Origin: Chrysomallon squamiferum
Taxonomy: Eukaryota; Mollusca; Gastropoda; Neomphalida; Peltospiridae
Length of the DNA stretch: 15,000 bases
NCBI GenBank assembly: GCA_012295275.1
Contig: CM022677.1
Location: 21,405,631 to 21,420,630, forward strand
Reading direction: 5' to 3'
Part shown: in pieces, positions 1-9,247 of the stretch
Numbering within the stretch: the first letter of the stretch is position 1
Layout: each line of letters begins with the position of its first letter
Position numbers and translations under genes: made by a program
Notes under the pieces: model-generated
Databases searched by the model: none
Told to the model about the DNA's origin: nothing
What the model saw: the letters and a program-made list of their open reading frames with translations, nothing else

Positions 1-480
1 CACCCGGGGTGACACTTTGCAAACAGCCGTGTTAACCTTTTTTTGCAAACAGAACTTACCCCAGGGATGGCACTGCACCATAACAACACCAGACCCCAGA
101 CACTGCCAGAGTTCTGAAGCAGCATCTCGGTCAGAAATGTGTCCAATGTGCTACCCTGGCCTGTTCACAAGTTACTCACAAGTTACTCACAAGCACCACC
201 AGCCCAATTGTGTCTGGATACGAAAAGAAGCGACGTTTCTGACGTCTTCGAAAAGTCTACAACAACAACACTGCAGGGATCTTCGCGCTTGTCGTTTCTC
301 AGACGTGGACTGACGTTCACGTAGAACTGGGTCCAGTGTTTGTTTAGCGACCTGAAGGAGAAGACGGTGCCGGTCGCTTAGCAACGCTTGAGGTGGATAC
401 ACTCAGTGGTGATTGTGTGAACTTTGCTTCTGAAACTTTTCCAGTCGTGTGGCTCTTTTGGGTATTGCAGGTGCACCCGT
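1..480. other. Unique-sequence region, no gene recognised
   Basis: This stretch is less AT-rich than most of the window and free of long microsatellites. Open frames of 60-98 codons cross it on both strands, but they lack ATG starts or recognisable domains, and none shows splice borders that convinced me. The only internal structure seen is a short tandem duplication of CACAAGTTACT at 166-193. It could be a UTR, an old transposon fragment or simple intergenic DNA. Confidence 0.45.
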
Positions 481-519
481 TTATTCGATTGCAGATTGCT
501 TCCTTATCTTCCAACAGTT

Positions 520-524
520 TTCTT

Positions 525-555
<31 letters not shown>

Positions 556-760
556 TTATTATTATATTATTATTATTATTATTATTATATTTTTACATTT
601 TCAGCAACATTATATTTATTATATAGATTATTATTATATTTTTTAAATTTTAAACTGTTTTATTTTTATTATTTTTGATTGTATATGGATTATTCAATAT
701 ATACTGTTATTATTATTCTTATTTTTTTACTATGGTAGTGGTAAAACATAAAGATCAGTT
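520..760. repeat. (TTC)n-(TTA)n compound microsatellite and AT-rich tail
   Basis: An uninterrupted TTC run (about 520-553) passes directly into a TTA/ATT run (about 554-589) and then into low-complexity AT-rich DNA. Three overlapping open frames here translate only as poly-Leu, poly-Phe, poly-Ser, poly-Ile and poly-Tyr, so they are not genes. Confidence 0.9.
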
Positions 761-786
761 ATCTTTGACGTTTGTGTGTCACAGTG

Positions 787-1260
787 CTGTTAGTTATGCT
801 GGTAGTAGTGGTAATAATTAACAGTAGCAGTAGTAGTAGTGCTAGTAGTAGTGGTAATACCATTAATAGAATACTATAGTGGTATTAGTGACAGTAGTAG
901 CAGCTGTAGTAGTAGTAGTAGAAGTGACAGTAGTAGAAGTATTGTAGTAGGAGTAGTTGTAGTGACAGTAGTAGAATTGTAGTAGGAGTAGTAGTAGTGA
1001 CAGTGGTAAGTACCATTAATAGTATGACACAGTAGAAGTACTAGAAGTGACAGTAGTAGTAGTCATGTAGTAGGAGTAGTTGTAGTGACAGTAGTAGAAG
1101 TATTGTAGTAGGAGTAGTTGTAGTGACAGTAGTAGAAGTATTGTAGTAGGAGTAGTTGTAGTGACAGTAGTAGAAGTAGTAGGAGTCGTTGTAGTGACAG
1201 TAGTAGAAGTACAGTAGTAGAAGTGACAGTAGTAGAAGTAGTTAAAAGAGCAGTAAGTAG
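787..1260. repeat. GTA-rich tandem array with a 38-bp unit
   Basis: The region is built from GTAGTAG, GTGACAGTAG and GTAGAAG words. A clear higher-order unit begins ATTGTAGTAGGAGTAGTTG; it recurs exactly 38 bp apart at 1102 and 1140, with older, diverged or truncated copies near 941 and 975. The long minus-strand frame across it is made of Thr, Tyr and Leu runs and is a repeat translation. Confidence 0.85.
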
Positions 1261-1262
1261 TA

Positions 1263-1301
1263 CGTGTGCATGTGTGTGTGTGCGTGCGTGCGTGTGTGTG
1301 T
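1263..1301. repeat. (TG)n/(TGCG)n microsatellite
   Basis: A short alternating purine-pyrimidine tract made of TG and TGCG steps. Such tracts can adopt Z-DNA, but nothing here shows that it does. Confidence 0.8.
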
Positions 1302-1302
1302 T

Positions 1303-1958
1303 TTAAATGTACTGTTCTTCTTGTTGACGGTGTAATCAAATTTGTCTTTTCTTCTATTCTTCAGATATAAAAAATACCTTTATCAATTTGGGTTGAATCT
1401 AGGTGGTCCACCACAAACATCGTGAATATCAGCCAGAATTTGATCATAACGAAAATGTTAAGTATTGGACTCTCTCGTGAATCGTTTCAGATAAAACTAT
1501 AATGATACGTTTAATTATTCAACATCTGGTCTGAAACCGAATGCTGCAAACGATCCAGTCACGTGATTTGCAGCACTCGGTTTTTATTTTTTTTTTTATT
1601 TAAGCTTTCAAGATATCAGTTTGATAATATGACATCTGTAGACATTTTTATTGTACGGTATATATGTATATATCTGTATGTACGTGTTAATGAGTATGTG
1701 TGTGTGTGTATATAGTTTAGGATTTTGAATATTCTCTCTGTCTTATGTCTGGTTAGACTCTGCACACAGACAATATTCGGGAACGCACTGGCGCAGGAGG
1801 ACAAAGTTCAATCACGACCTCACAAACCTCGATCAGATGCCTGCTAATTCGGACGATGTTACCCTCGAACGTATGACAACCCATTTTTTAAGTCCGCTAG
1901 CAAACCTCGTAACATTTGACCACAGCGAAATTCAAACAACCTGATTTTGAACTTAAAG
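1303..1958. other. Unique AT-rich spacer, no gene recognised
   Basis: Mostly single-copy sequence between two tandem arrays. It holds the hairpin annotated at 1534-1583, a poly-T stretch just after it, and a small TG/TA tract near 1690-1712. The minus-strand frames at 1616-1804 and from 1859 show no domain. I see no coding exon. Confidence 0.5.
1534..1583. repeat. Imperfect inverted repeat (hairpin) with E-box in the loop
   Basis: The 17-nt arms at 1534-1550 and 1567-1583 (AAACCGAATGCTGCAAA and its complement) pair with a single mismatch across a 16-nt loop. The loop contains a CACGTG palindrome at 1560-1565, and the right arm runs into a T-rich tract. It may be a foldback element remnant or a structured RNA; the sequence alone cannot decide. 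Confidence 0.7.
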
Positions 1959-2800
1959 TCACTGATGTTGTTGAACAGGCTAAGCAGCTGACGTAAAGAA
2001 ATTAATCTGCTGAATCCACTGTCACTGATGTTGTTGAACAGTGCTAATCTAGTGACGTTCTTGAACAGTGATAATCTACTGCCACTGATGTTGTGTATTA
2101 GTGCTAATGCTGTCACTGATGTTGTGAACACTGATGTTTGTTGAACAGTGATAATGTTCTGTTACTAATCTGCTGAACTGAGTTGTTGAAATCTAGTCAC
2201 TGGCGTTCTTGAACAGTGATAATCTAGTCACTGATGTTCTAGGATAGTGATAATCTACTGTCACTGATGTTCTTGGATAGTGATAATCTACTGTGACTGA
2301 TGTTCTAGGATAGTGATAATCTACTGTGACTGATGTTCTAGGATAGTGATAATCTACTGTGACTGATGTTCTAGGATAGTGATAATCTACTGTCACTGAT
2401 GTTGTTGAACTTGGATAGTGATAATGACGTTCATGAACTGATGTCTACTGCGACTGAGGATAGTGATAATCTGATGTTGTGACTGATGTTCTAGGAACAG
2501 TGATAATACTGCGACTACTGTGACTGATGTTCTGAACAGGATAGTGATAATCTAATCTGCTGACTGATGTTGTTGAACAGGATAGTGATAATAATCTACT
2601 GTGACTGATGTTGCTGAATAGTGGTAATCTACTGTGACTGATGTTCTAGGATAGTGGTAATCTACTGTGACTGACGTTCTTGGATAGTGGTAATCTACTG
2701 TGACTGATGTTCTAGGATAGTGATAATCTACTGTGACTGATGTTCTAGGATAGTGATAATCTACTGTGACTGATGTTCTAGGATAGTGATAATCTACTGT
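1959..2800. repeat. 33-bp minisatellite (two homogeneous blocks and diverged flanks)
   Basis: The unit is GTGACTGATGTTCTAGGATA followed by GTGATAATCTACT. About six near-identical copies run through roughly 2205-2400 and about six more through 2600-2800. The sequence before, between and after these blocks is made of scrambled or truncated copies such as GTTGTTGAACAGTGATAAT. Because 33 is a multiple of three, the minus strand stays open and reads as an 11-residue repeat (TVDYHYPRTSV). Those frames begin at non-ATG codons and have no splice context, so this is treated as noncoding. Confidence 0.9.
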
Positions 2801-2900
2801 CAAATTAAGGTAAACATGAAGGGTTTTCTGTTGTTTTGTTAGCAGAAAACTTTTATTTGCTCTCATTGACCGACACCTCATCCAGTACGAGATGAAAAAG
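2801..2900. other. Short unique spacer between two tandem arrays
   Basis: About 100 bp of non-repetitive sequence separates the 33-bp minisatellite from the CA/TA array. No gene or motif is recognised in it. Confidence 0.5.
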
Positions 2901-3140
2901 AACACACACACACACAGGCACACACACAGACATAGACACACACATAGAACACATACACATCATGTGTGTACATACAAACGTAGACAGAGACACAAAATCT
3001 CGATGTTTCTATAACATATAAAAACACCCATCTACATAAGTATATATTTGTAGATAGGCATATACATATATGCATACACAGTCACACACACACACACACA
3101 CACACATATATACATATATATATACAGATAGGCATATACA

Positions 3141-3202
<62 letters not shown>

Positions 3203-3522
3203 CAGATAGGCATACACAGACACACACACACATACATACATATATATACATATATGCATACACAGACACACACACACACATACATACATATATATACATA
3301 TATGCATACACAGACACACACACACATACATACATATATATACATATACACAGATATGCATACACAGACACACACACACATACATACATATACATATACA
3401 CAGATATGCATACACACACATACATATACATATATACAGATATGCATACACAGACACGCACACATACACACACATACATACATATATATACATATATACA
3501 GATATGCATACACAGACACGCA
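2901..3522. repeat. (CA)n/(TA)n compound array with higher-order units
   Basis: CA runs alternate with CATACATA and TATATA runs. Each block is punctuated by GATATGCATACACAGACAC or a close variant. The GCATACACA marker recurs at about 3210, 3256, 3304, 3358, 3408, 3444 and 3506, so the array is tandem at 36-62 bp and not just a dinucleotide run. Open frames of up to 183 codons on both strands translate as Cys/Val/Tyr or His/Thr/Tyr repeats and are artefacts. Confidence 0.92.
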
Positions 3523-4084
3523 AGCTCGCAAACACTCGAAACATAAGAATATGAAAACAAACCAAAAAATATTCATCTGTTTTGGCAGTTAGTTTATTTA
3601 GTTTGACACATAAAAGTCACAAAAAAACAAAATAATAATAATAATAATACAACAATTTCGTAAGCACATAATAATGTAAAAACAAGAATTCACAAACACA
3701 TCAAGAAACAAAACAAACGAAAACAAGAAAGAAGAAAATAATAGCTAAAAAAAAAATATAGATGAAACGAAGACCGTAATAAAAAAAAAAAAAAAAAAAA
3801 AACAAAGACAAGAATAATCAGAAAAATAAGATTACTGAATCATTTACCTTATTCATTATTCCGATTATTCATTACAGATTGCGTGAAAACAAAATACAAC
3901 ACGAAAGACGATACATGAATAGTTTGTATAAGTGAATAACGTGATTGTGTTTCTGTTTGATAAACCAATTCATTTAGCATGCACACACATTGTTATGAAT
4001 AACTGCTGATCAAGAAAAAATAAATAACATTAAAGTCATTTAGTAAAAAAAAAAAAAAAACTGGAAAAATTTACATAAATAACT
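3523..4084. other. A-rich spacer, no gene
   Basis: This stretch is strongly A-rich on the plus strand, with a 22-nt poly-A at 3781-3802, another run near 4046 and an AAT run near 3630-3650. From about 3830 onward the words TGAATAAC and ATTCATT begin to recur, suggesting it grades into the degenerate satellite that follows. Confidence 0.6.
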
Positions 4085-4665
4085 GACACTGGCATTTGCA
4101 AAAATAAATATCACGTGACCTCTTTATTTAGATTAGCTGTATACTTAATACTGTGGTGGCAGAAATAATATTATTAAAGCTTTTTTTTTATTCAGAATAC
4201 GTACATAACAGTATTGTGATTGCCAACATAAACTTTACTAAAGCTTTTTATACATGAATAACTCAGTGTTTGTTGCAAAAATAAATATTACTAAGCTTTT
4301 TTTCTTCACACTAGGTGAATAATTGATAGTCTTATTGCAAAAAAAAAACACAGTATTACTAAATCTCTTTTATTTAGTATATGTGAACAACTGGTATTGT
4401 TTTTGCAAAAATAAACATTACAGAAGTTCTTCATTCAGAGTACATAAATATGTGACCCTTTTATTGCAAAAAAAAATAAATAAATAATAAAACTATTACT
4501 AAACATGTTTATTCAGAATACCGTAAATAACTGAACTAGTTTGCAAAAAAAAAAAAAAAAAAAAAAAAAAATACGACTAATTTTCTTTATTCAGATTAGA
4601 TGAATAACTGATTGTGTTATGTCAAAAATAAATATTTTTTTTATTCAGGATATGTGAATACACAC
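4085..4665. repeat. Diverged tandem satellite, period about 62 bp
   Basis: A recurring string can be read by eye: TTTATTCAGAATA, then GTGAATAACTG, then TTGCAAAAATAAATATTA, then CTAAAGCTTTT. The GCAAAAA anchor or its variant occurs at about 4098, 4159, 4222, 4275, 4337, 4405, 4466, 4543 and 4621, that is every 53-78 bp and usually 61-63. Length differences come largely from poly-A expansion after the anchor (27 A at 4545-4571). Copies differ from each other at many positions, so the array is old. Confidence 0.8.
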
Positions 4666-4781
4666 GTGTGTATATTTTTGTATGTATGAATGAATATTCA
4701 TATATTAAAGAAGCGTCCTTAGTCATTCACACACATGAATAACTCATTAATATTATTATCTGAGCATGAATATCTTTAAAA

Positions 4782-4812
<31 letters not shown>

Positions 4813-6004
4813 CAAAAATTATAGTTGAGTAAGGGTGAACATAAAAAAATAATTCCAGAGACTACTGTTAACAAATAAAAAATTTCATTTCAAATAATGC
4901 AATATTCATGATGTATGCGTGTTGTGTGTGTGTGTGTGTCTAAGTGAAATCAAATATTCATGATATGTAGAAATAGTCGTGTATAATGCTGAACATCATT
5001 CTAACCTATCAAAGTCAAACCAATGTAACTTAACTGAATATTCATGAATATCAAATAATGACTATAGTTTTATGTTTTCCGAATATACTCCTGAATAACT
5101 GTAAACGAATAATACCGAGCTGTGGCAGTGAACGTGTGCGATGAATTTCATGAATTAACATGAATAAATGATGAGTATTCTTGAATTAAAGTGAATAAAA
5201 TGAGTATTCTTGAAAAATGAGACGAATGCATCTAAGTATAAGAAAAATAATAAAGAATAATTACTGAATAATTTTCACATATTTAAAGTCAAATAATAAT
5301 AATAATAATGATAATAATAAAAATAATAATTCGTGTATATATGTATGTGTATATATATATATATACAAATTCATTTCTACGATCTTTGAACAATGTAGAA
5401 ACTGAAATTGAAGCAATTAATACTAATTAATACTATCGGGTATATATATCCGAGTTTAAATAAATTTTTAAATAAATATTTTTCATTAATATCATAAATC
5501 AAAATGCATTTCATTTTTTTAATAATCTATACAATGAAATATAATAAAAAATAAAATAAAATAAAAATTATAAAAAATAGCAATTTATACTTCGAATACA
5601 TATATCTAAGTTTAGGGGAAAAAAAAAAAAAAAAAAAAGACTGAATAATATATTTCAATAATATCATAATAACTAAAAGATTCCTTTTTTTTAAAATAAA
5701 GGTTCAGCCCTTTGAATAATGAACACCTTTCTGAATATGTATAAAAATATTAATGATTCTCATATACTGATTAAAGTTGAAACTATGAATATTTACATAT
5801 GACGTGTTCATGAATATCTTTATATACGTCATTAATCTTCGTCCAGAGACTGAAACGGCCTCATGTTATTAATAACAGATATAAATATATATATAACACA
5901 GAGATCTGGATAACTTTATAGATGGCTACGTCAGATTAATAAAACATGAATACTGGTAGTTCTGAATAGACACTTGTGTATAAACGTATCAGTAAGTACT
6001 TGTT
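4666..6004. other. AT-rich region with recurring ATTCAT/TGAATA words, no gene
   Basis: No open frame of interest and no coding-like composition. It contains AAAT repeats near 4780-4812, a TG tract near 4920-4940, AAT repeats near 5293-5330, a TA tract near 5348-5365 and a 20-nt poly-A at 5619-5638. The self-complementary word ATTCATGAATA or parts of it appear repeatedly, for example near 4690, 4905, 4955, 5040, 5085, 5160 and 5810. These may be decayed copies related to the satellite at 4085-4665. Confidence 0.55.
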
Positions 6005-6028
6005 GAGAGAGAGAGAGAGAGAGAGAGA
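6005..6028. repeat. (GA)n microsatellite
   Basis: A perfect 24-nt GA run. It is complementary to the long CT run about 180 bp downstream. Confidence 0.95.
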
Positions 6029-6205
6029 TGATTTATGCATAGATTCAAAATACAGCAATTCAGACACACAAACATCCTCCGAGACTGAATGACAGAACAA
6101 ATCACAAATACACATAACAAATAAGCTATAAACGTAACCATAGATTCGCTTCCTTGAAACGTATACATACATATTTATTAACAGAATTCCTTAGACACAT
6201 TCAAT

Positions 6206-7022
<817 letters not shown>

Positions 7023-7916
7023 CTACGTAATCTGGAGTTTGCTCAGTTCTCTATAGCAACGGTAACCAAGGTAGTACCAGCAGCTTCCGAACACGTCCCA
7101 GACGTAGAGCTGAAGGTCGACTGGGTGCAGAATTTTCCTCTCGTCTCTAGTGAACATGGCGAACAGCACCTGCTGATCTGAGTTACTCAGCGACATATTT
7201 AAATACCTCTCCACCGCCGTACGGTATATCTTTATGAACGAAAGAAACAGGGTCGTGCGCCCCAGGAAAAACCCGCCCCCGACCCACAGTTTGTTTCCTT
7301 TGAATATCTCTTCGGGCGTTTCCGCCATTGTCCGGTCTTCTATCTGGTTGGCGGCGATTTTTCGCTCGTCGAAGTTGATCGGGAGCGTCATTCGGAAGGG
7401 CCGCTTTCTCTCCGTGATCAGGCGGAAAAAGCCGAAGTCGATCCACATGACGTACGGGGTCCTCACGTGTCTTTTCGAAATGGCGTCCTCGACGCACGCG
7501 TACTTGGCGTGCTGCGCGCACGAGTACTCGGGTACGACCGTGTTCGGGTGGAACTTCGGGTACTCCGGGTTCGAGTAGATTTCCCGTATCCTGTGAATCC
7601 ACTGGAACGCCCAGAGCGACGTCCTGTCGACCTTTATCACCTTTGTTGTCTCCGTCAAATGGGCCCGCATCGCTGAGAAGCTGAAGGCGAACTCGTCGCT
7701 GTCGGTGTAGAAGACGACGGGGTTGTGCATGTACTGGTACACGGACGACCACCTTCGGTACATTCCGGGACCGAAAAAGTTTCCGTCGCTGCCCTTACGG
7801 AAACGTCCGAGGTTGAAGTACGCCGTGACGACGGTGACGTTGTGAGGTTCGTTCCCGGTTCCCTGATAGCGCGGGAAATAGTTCAGCGGCACCACTCCGT
7901 GCATGCACATCGGTCT
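7023..7916 (-). CDS. HtrL/YibB (WlaTC/HtrL)-like putative glycosyltransferase, catalytic exon
   Basis: Last coding exon: 297 codons plus a TAG stop, residues 31-327 of the inferred protein. The family is annotated as predicted sugar transferase in bacterial lipopolysaccharide/lipooligosaccharide clusters (E. coli YibB, Campylobacter WlaTC) and occurs patchily in invertebrates; its substrate here is unknown. Visible motifs are VVTAYFNLGRFRKG (59-72), NPVVFYTD (95-102), YVMWIDFGFF (185-194, D190 a plausible active-site acid), LWVGGGFFLG (240-249) and SNSDQQVLFAMF (274-285). Possible N-glycosylation sites are N56-V-T and N270-M-S; Cys pairs 163/171 and 309/317 could form disulfides. The exon starts at AGA (7916), after TTTGCAG on the minus strand. 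The frame also runs two codons upstream from a TTG, but that is intron and no eukaryotic start. It is visibly richer in G+C and C/G-ending codons than its surroundings. Family assignment comes from motif recognition, not a search. Confidence 0.88.
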   Translation of the reverse strand, partial: RPMCMHGVVPLNYFPRYQGTGNEPHNVTVVTAYFNLGRFRKGSDGNFFGPGMYRRWSSVYQYMHNPVVFYTDSDEFAFSFSAMRAHLTETTKVIKVDRTSLWAFQWIHRIREIYSNPEYPKFHPNTVVPEYSCAQHAKYACVEDAISKRHVRTPYVMWIDFGFFRLITERKRPFRMTLPINFDERKIAANQIEDRTMAETPEEIFKGNKLWVGGGFFLGRTTLFLSFIKIYRTAVERYLNMSLSNSDQQVLFAMFTRDERKILHPVDLQLYVWDVFGSCWYYLGYRCYRELSKLQIT

Positions 7917-8146
7917 CTGCAAATCAATCGATAAATCAACAGATCAATCAATAAGATCAATGAATTAAAGTGTTAATTTAACGCTGCCATGAAAAGAACA
8001 AAATACAAATCGAGAGTCGTTGTGTATCGAAAATTTTTGCGTAAATAGAATCTTGAACAGAAACGAAAAAAAAAAGAGAGAAAAAGAAAAGAGACCAAGC
8101 GAAAATATGTTTAAAAAAATAAAATAAAATAATAATAAAATACATC

Positions 8147-8188
<42 letters not shown>
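8147..8188. repeat. (AAT)n microsatellite in the intron
   Basis: A near-perfect run of AAT steps, preceded by A-rich AAAAT repeats from about 8110. Confidence 0.95.
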
Positions 8189-8191
<3 letters not shown>

Positions 8192-8319
8192 CGAAACCAT
8201 AAGAACAAACTGCAAATAGCCTGTCACTGGAGATGTTTAAAAATCTGTCTTTGGCGAAAAAGCGAATCAAATGTTTCCCATCTAGTCTTAATTAAAAACG
8301 CATTATTACAACAAGCGTG

Positions 8320-8400
8320 TTCTGTACGCCGCCATTTGTGTCTAGCCGTGACGTCATTACGTACTTGGCGAACTTCCTCAATGGATTCTGCTAGCATTGT
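8320..8400. promoter_or_regulatory. CpG-bearing intronic island with a perfect CRE
   Basis: A short non-repetitive pocket in AT-rich intron DNA. It contains TGACGTCA at 8349-8356, a perfect cAMP-response/ATF palindrome, with another ACGT core at 8360-8363. On the minus strand AAATGGCGGC, a YY1-like and start-codon-like motif, lies just downstream of the CRE. The arrangement resembles a compact promoter or enhancer for the minus strand. The ATG inside it opens only a nine-codon frame and does not splice in phase with the last exon, so no alternative coding exon is called. Confidence 0.35.
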
Positions 8401-8454
8401 CAAAAGAAAAGCAAAATTACATCTTTAATGTGTGACGTATTGAAATGATAAAAT

Positions 8455-8505
8455 GAAAGAGAGAGAGACAAAGAGAGACAGAGAAAAAGAGACAGAAAAA
8501 CATTT
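8455..8505. repeat. Purine-rich GAGA/GACA low-complexity tract
   Basis: An imperfect run of GAGAGA, GACAGA and AAAGAGA words inside the predicted intron. Confidence 0.75.
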
Positions 8506-8584
8506 ACTGTTTTAATTACACATTTTATTATTTTCTCATTGCTATGATCGCAAACATTTCATTTGGCAGTATAAGTAGTAAAAT

Positions 8585-8700
8585 TGTTGTTATTATTATT
8601 ATTAGTAGTAATATAATAATACTAGTAGTACAGCAGCAGCAGTAGTAGTAGTAATAGTAGCATCAGTACTGTTAGTAATACTACTAGTAGTAGTATAACA

Positions 8701-8744
<44 letters not shown>

Positions 8745-9095
8745 GATTACTGGAGCAAAACTAGTTAGCATTAGTACTGTTAGTAATACTAGTAGTAGTA
8801 TAACATTATTTATTATTATTATTATTATGATTACTGGAGCAAAACTAGTTAGCATTAGTACTGTTAGTAATAATACTAGTAGTAGTATAACATTATCTAT
8901 TATTATTATTATTATTATTATTATTATGATTACTGGAGTAAAACCAGTCCCTGAAATAAGCTGCAGCAAAACAGTAGTAGTAGTAGTAATGTTAGTAGTA
9001 GTAGTAGTAATAGTAGCAGCACCAGCAGCAACATCAAGGTAACATCAGCAGAAACACAAACAGTAGTAACATTATAATTCATTAGTAGTAGTAGC

Positions 9096-9139
<44 letters not shown>
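8585..9139. repeat. Compound ATT/AGT array with 84-99-bp units
   Basis: ATT and AGT runs are joined by a unique cassette, GATTACTGGAGCAAAACTAG and its continuation, which recurs at 8745, 8829 and 8928. The linked AGTACTGTTAGTAATA element occurs at 8665, 8773 and 8857. So this is a tandem duplication of a cassette carrying two microsatellites. The last AGT run (about 9083-9139) ends only some 18 bp from the predicted splice donor of exon 1. Confidence 0.88.
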
Positions 9140-9142
<3 letters not shown>

Positions 9143-9157
9143 CAGAGTAATAAATAC

Positions 9158-9247
9158 CATAATGATGACATGCAGGATGGTGTAGAAGATGATGAAACCA
9201 GTGATGATCAGCCATAGTGATTTACTGTGACGTCGAAAGAACATCAT
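9158..9247 (-). CDS. First coding exon of the HtrL/YibB-like gene: type II signal anchor
   Basis: Thirty codons encoding a basic N-terminus (MMFFRRHSKS) and a hydrophobic segment at residues 11-30 (LWLIITGFIIFYTILHVIIM). This is the classic topology of a Golgi type II membrane enzyme: positive charges on the cytosolic side and the catalytic domain in the lumen. The start is ATG at 9247 because a TAA sits directly before it in frame. A second ATG follows at once and has the better -3 base (A). The exon ends in phase 0 at a GT donor, matching the phase-0 acceptor of the catalytic exon. Codons end mostly in C (ATC, TTC, TAC, ACC, GTC), as in that exon and unlike the surrounding repeats. Beyond 9158 the frame becomes poly-Leu from microsatellite, so the real exon must stop before that. 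The two-exon joining is inferred and not backed by a transcript. Confidence 0.72.

Larger units (their letters stand above)
7917..9157 (-). other. Predicted phase-0 intron of the HtrL/YibB-like gene
   Basis: On the minus strand the donor is ATG|GTATTT at 9157 and the acceptor is a T-rich tract ending in TTTGCAG|AGA at 7917. Both junctions fall between codons. The 1241-bp intron is filled with AAT, ATT and AGT microsatellites and one non-repetitive CpG-bearing island at 8320-8400. The long minus-strand frames inside it read as poly-Ile or poly-Leu and are repeat translations. Additional small exons inside it cannot be excluded. Confidence 0.7.

Noticed and set aside
17-313. 98-codon plus-strand frame with many Cys and His
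   Set aside because: It begins at TTG, has no recognised domain and its Cys/His spacing fits no zinc-finger pattern.
3009-3592. Long open frames (112-183 codons) on both strands rich in Cys/Val/Tyr or His/Thr/Tyr
   Set aside because: They are translations of the CA/TA array, open in nearly every frame because CA, TA and TG steps make few stops. There is no domain and no codon bias.
7183-7752. Overlapping frames on both strands inside the catalytic exon (189, 114 and 69 codons)
   Set aside because: These are shadows of the GC-rich real exon. They lack family motifs, whereas the chosen frame has several.
7917-7922. Translation start at the TTG codon at 7922 of the catalytic exon
   Set aside because: TTG is not a normal eukaryotic start. 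The bases spell the end of a 3' splice site (TTTGCAG).
8622-8969. Minus-strand 115-codon poly-Ile/Leu 'membrane protein'
   Set aside because: It is a direct translation of ATT and AGT repeats in the intron. The hydrophobicity is an artefact.
8930-9157. Continuation of the anchor exon as a 105-residue poly-Leu membrane protein
   Set aside because: After residue 30 the frame is only repeat. A phase-0 donor lies at 9157, so the real exon most likely ends there.
9225-9232. TGACGTCG in the anchor exon as a CRE
   Set aside because: It lies within coding sequence and its last base departs from the palindrome. It is explained by codons for Arg-Arg-His.
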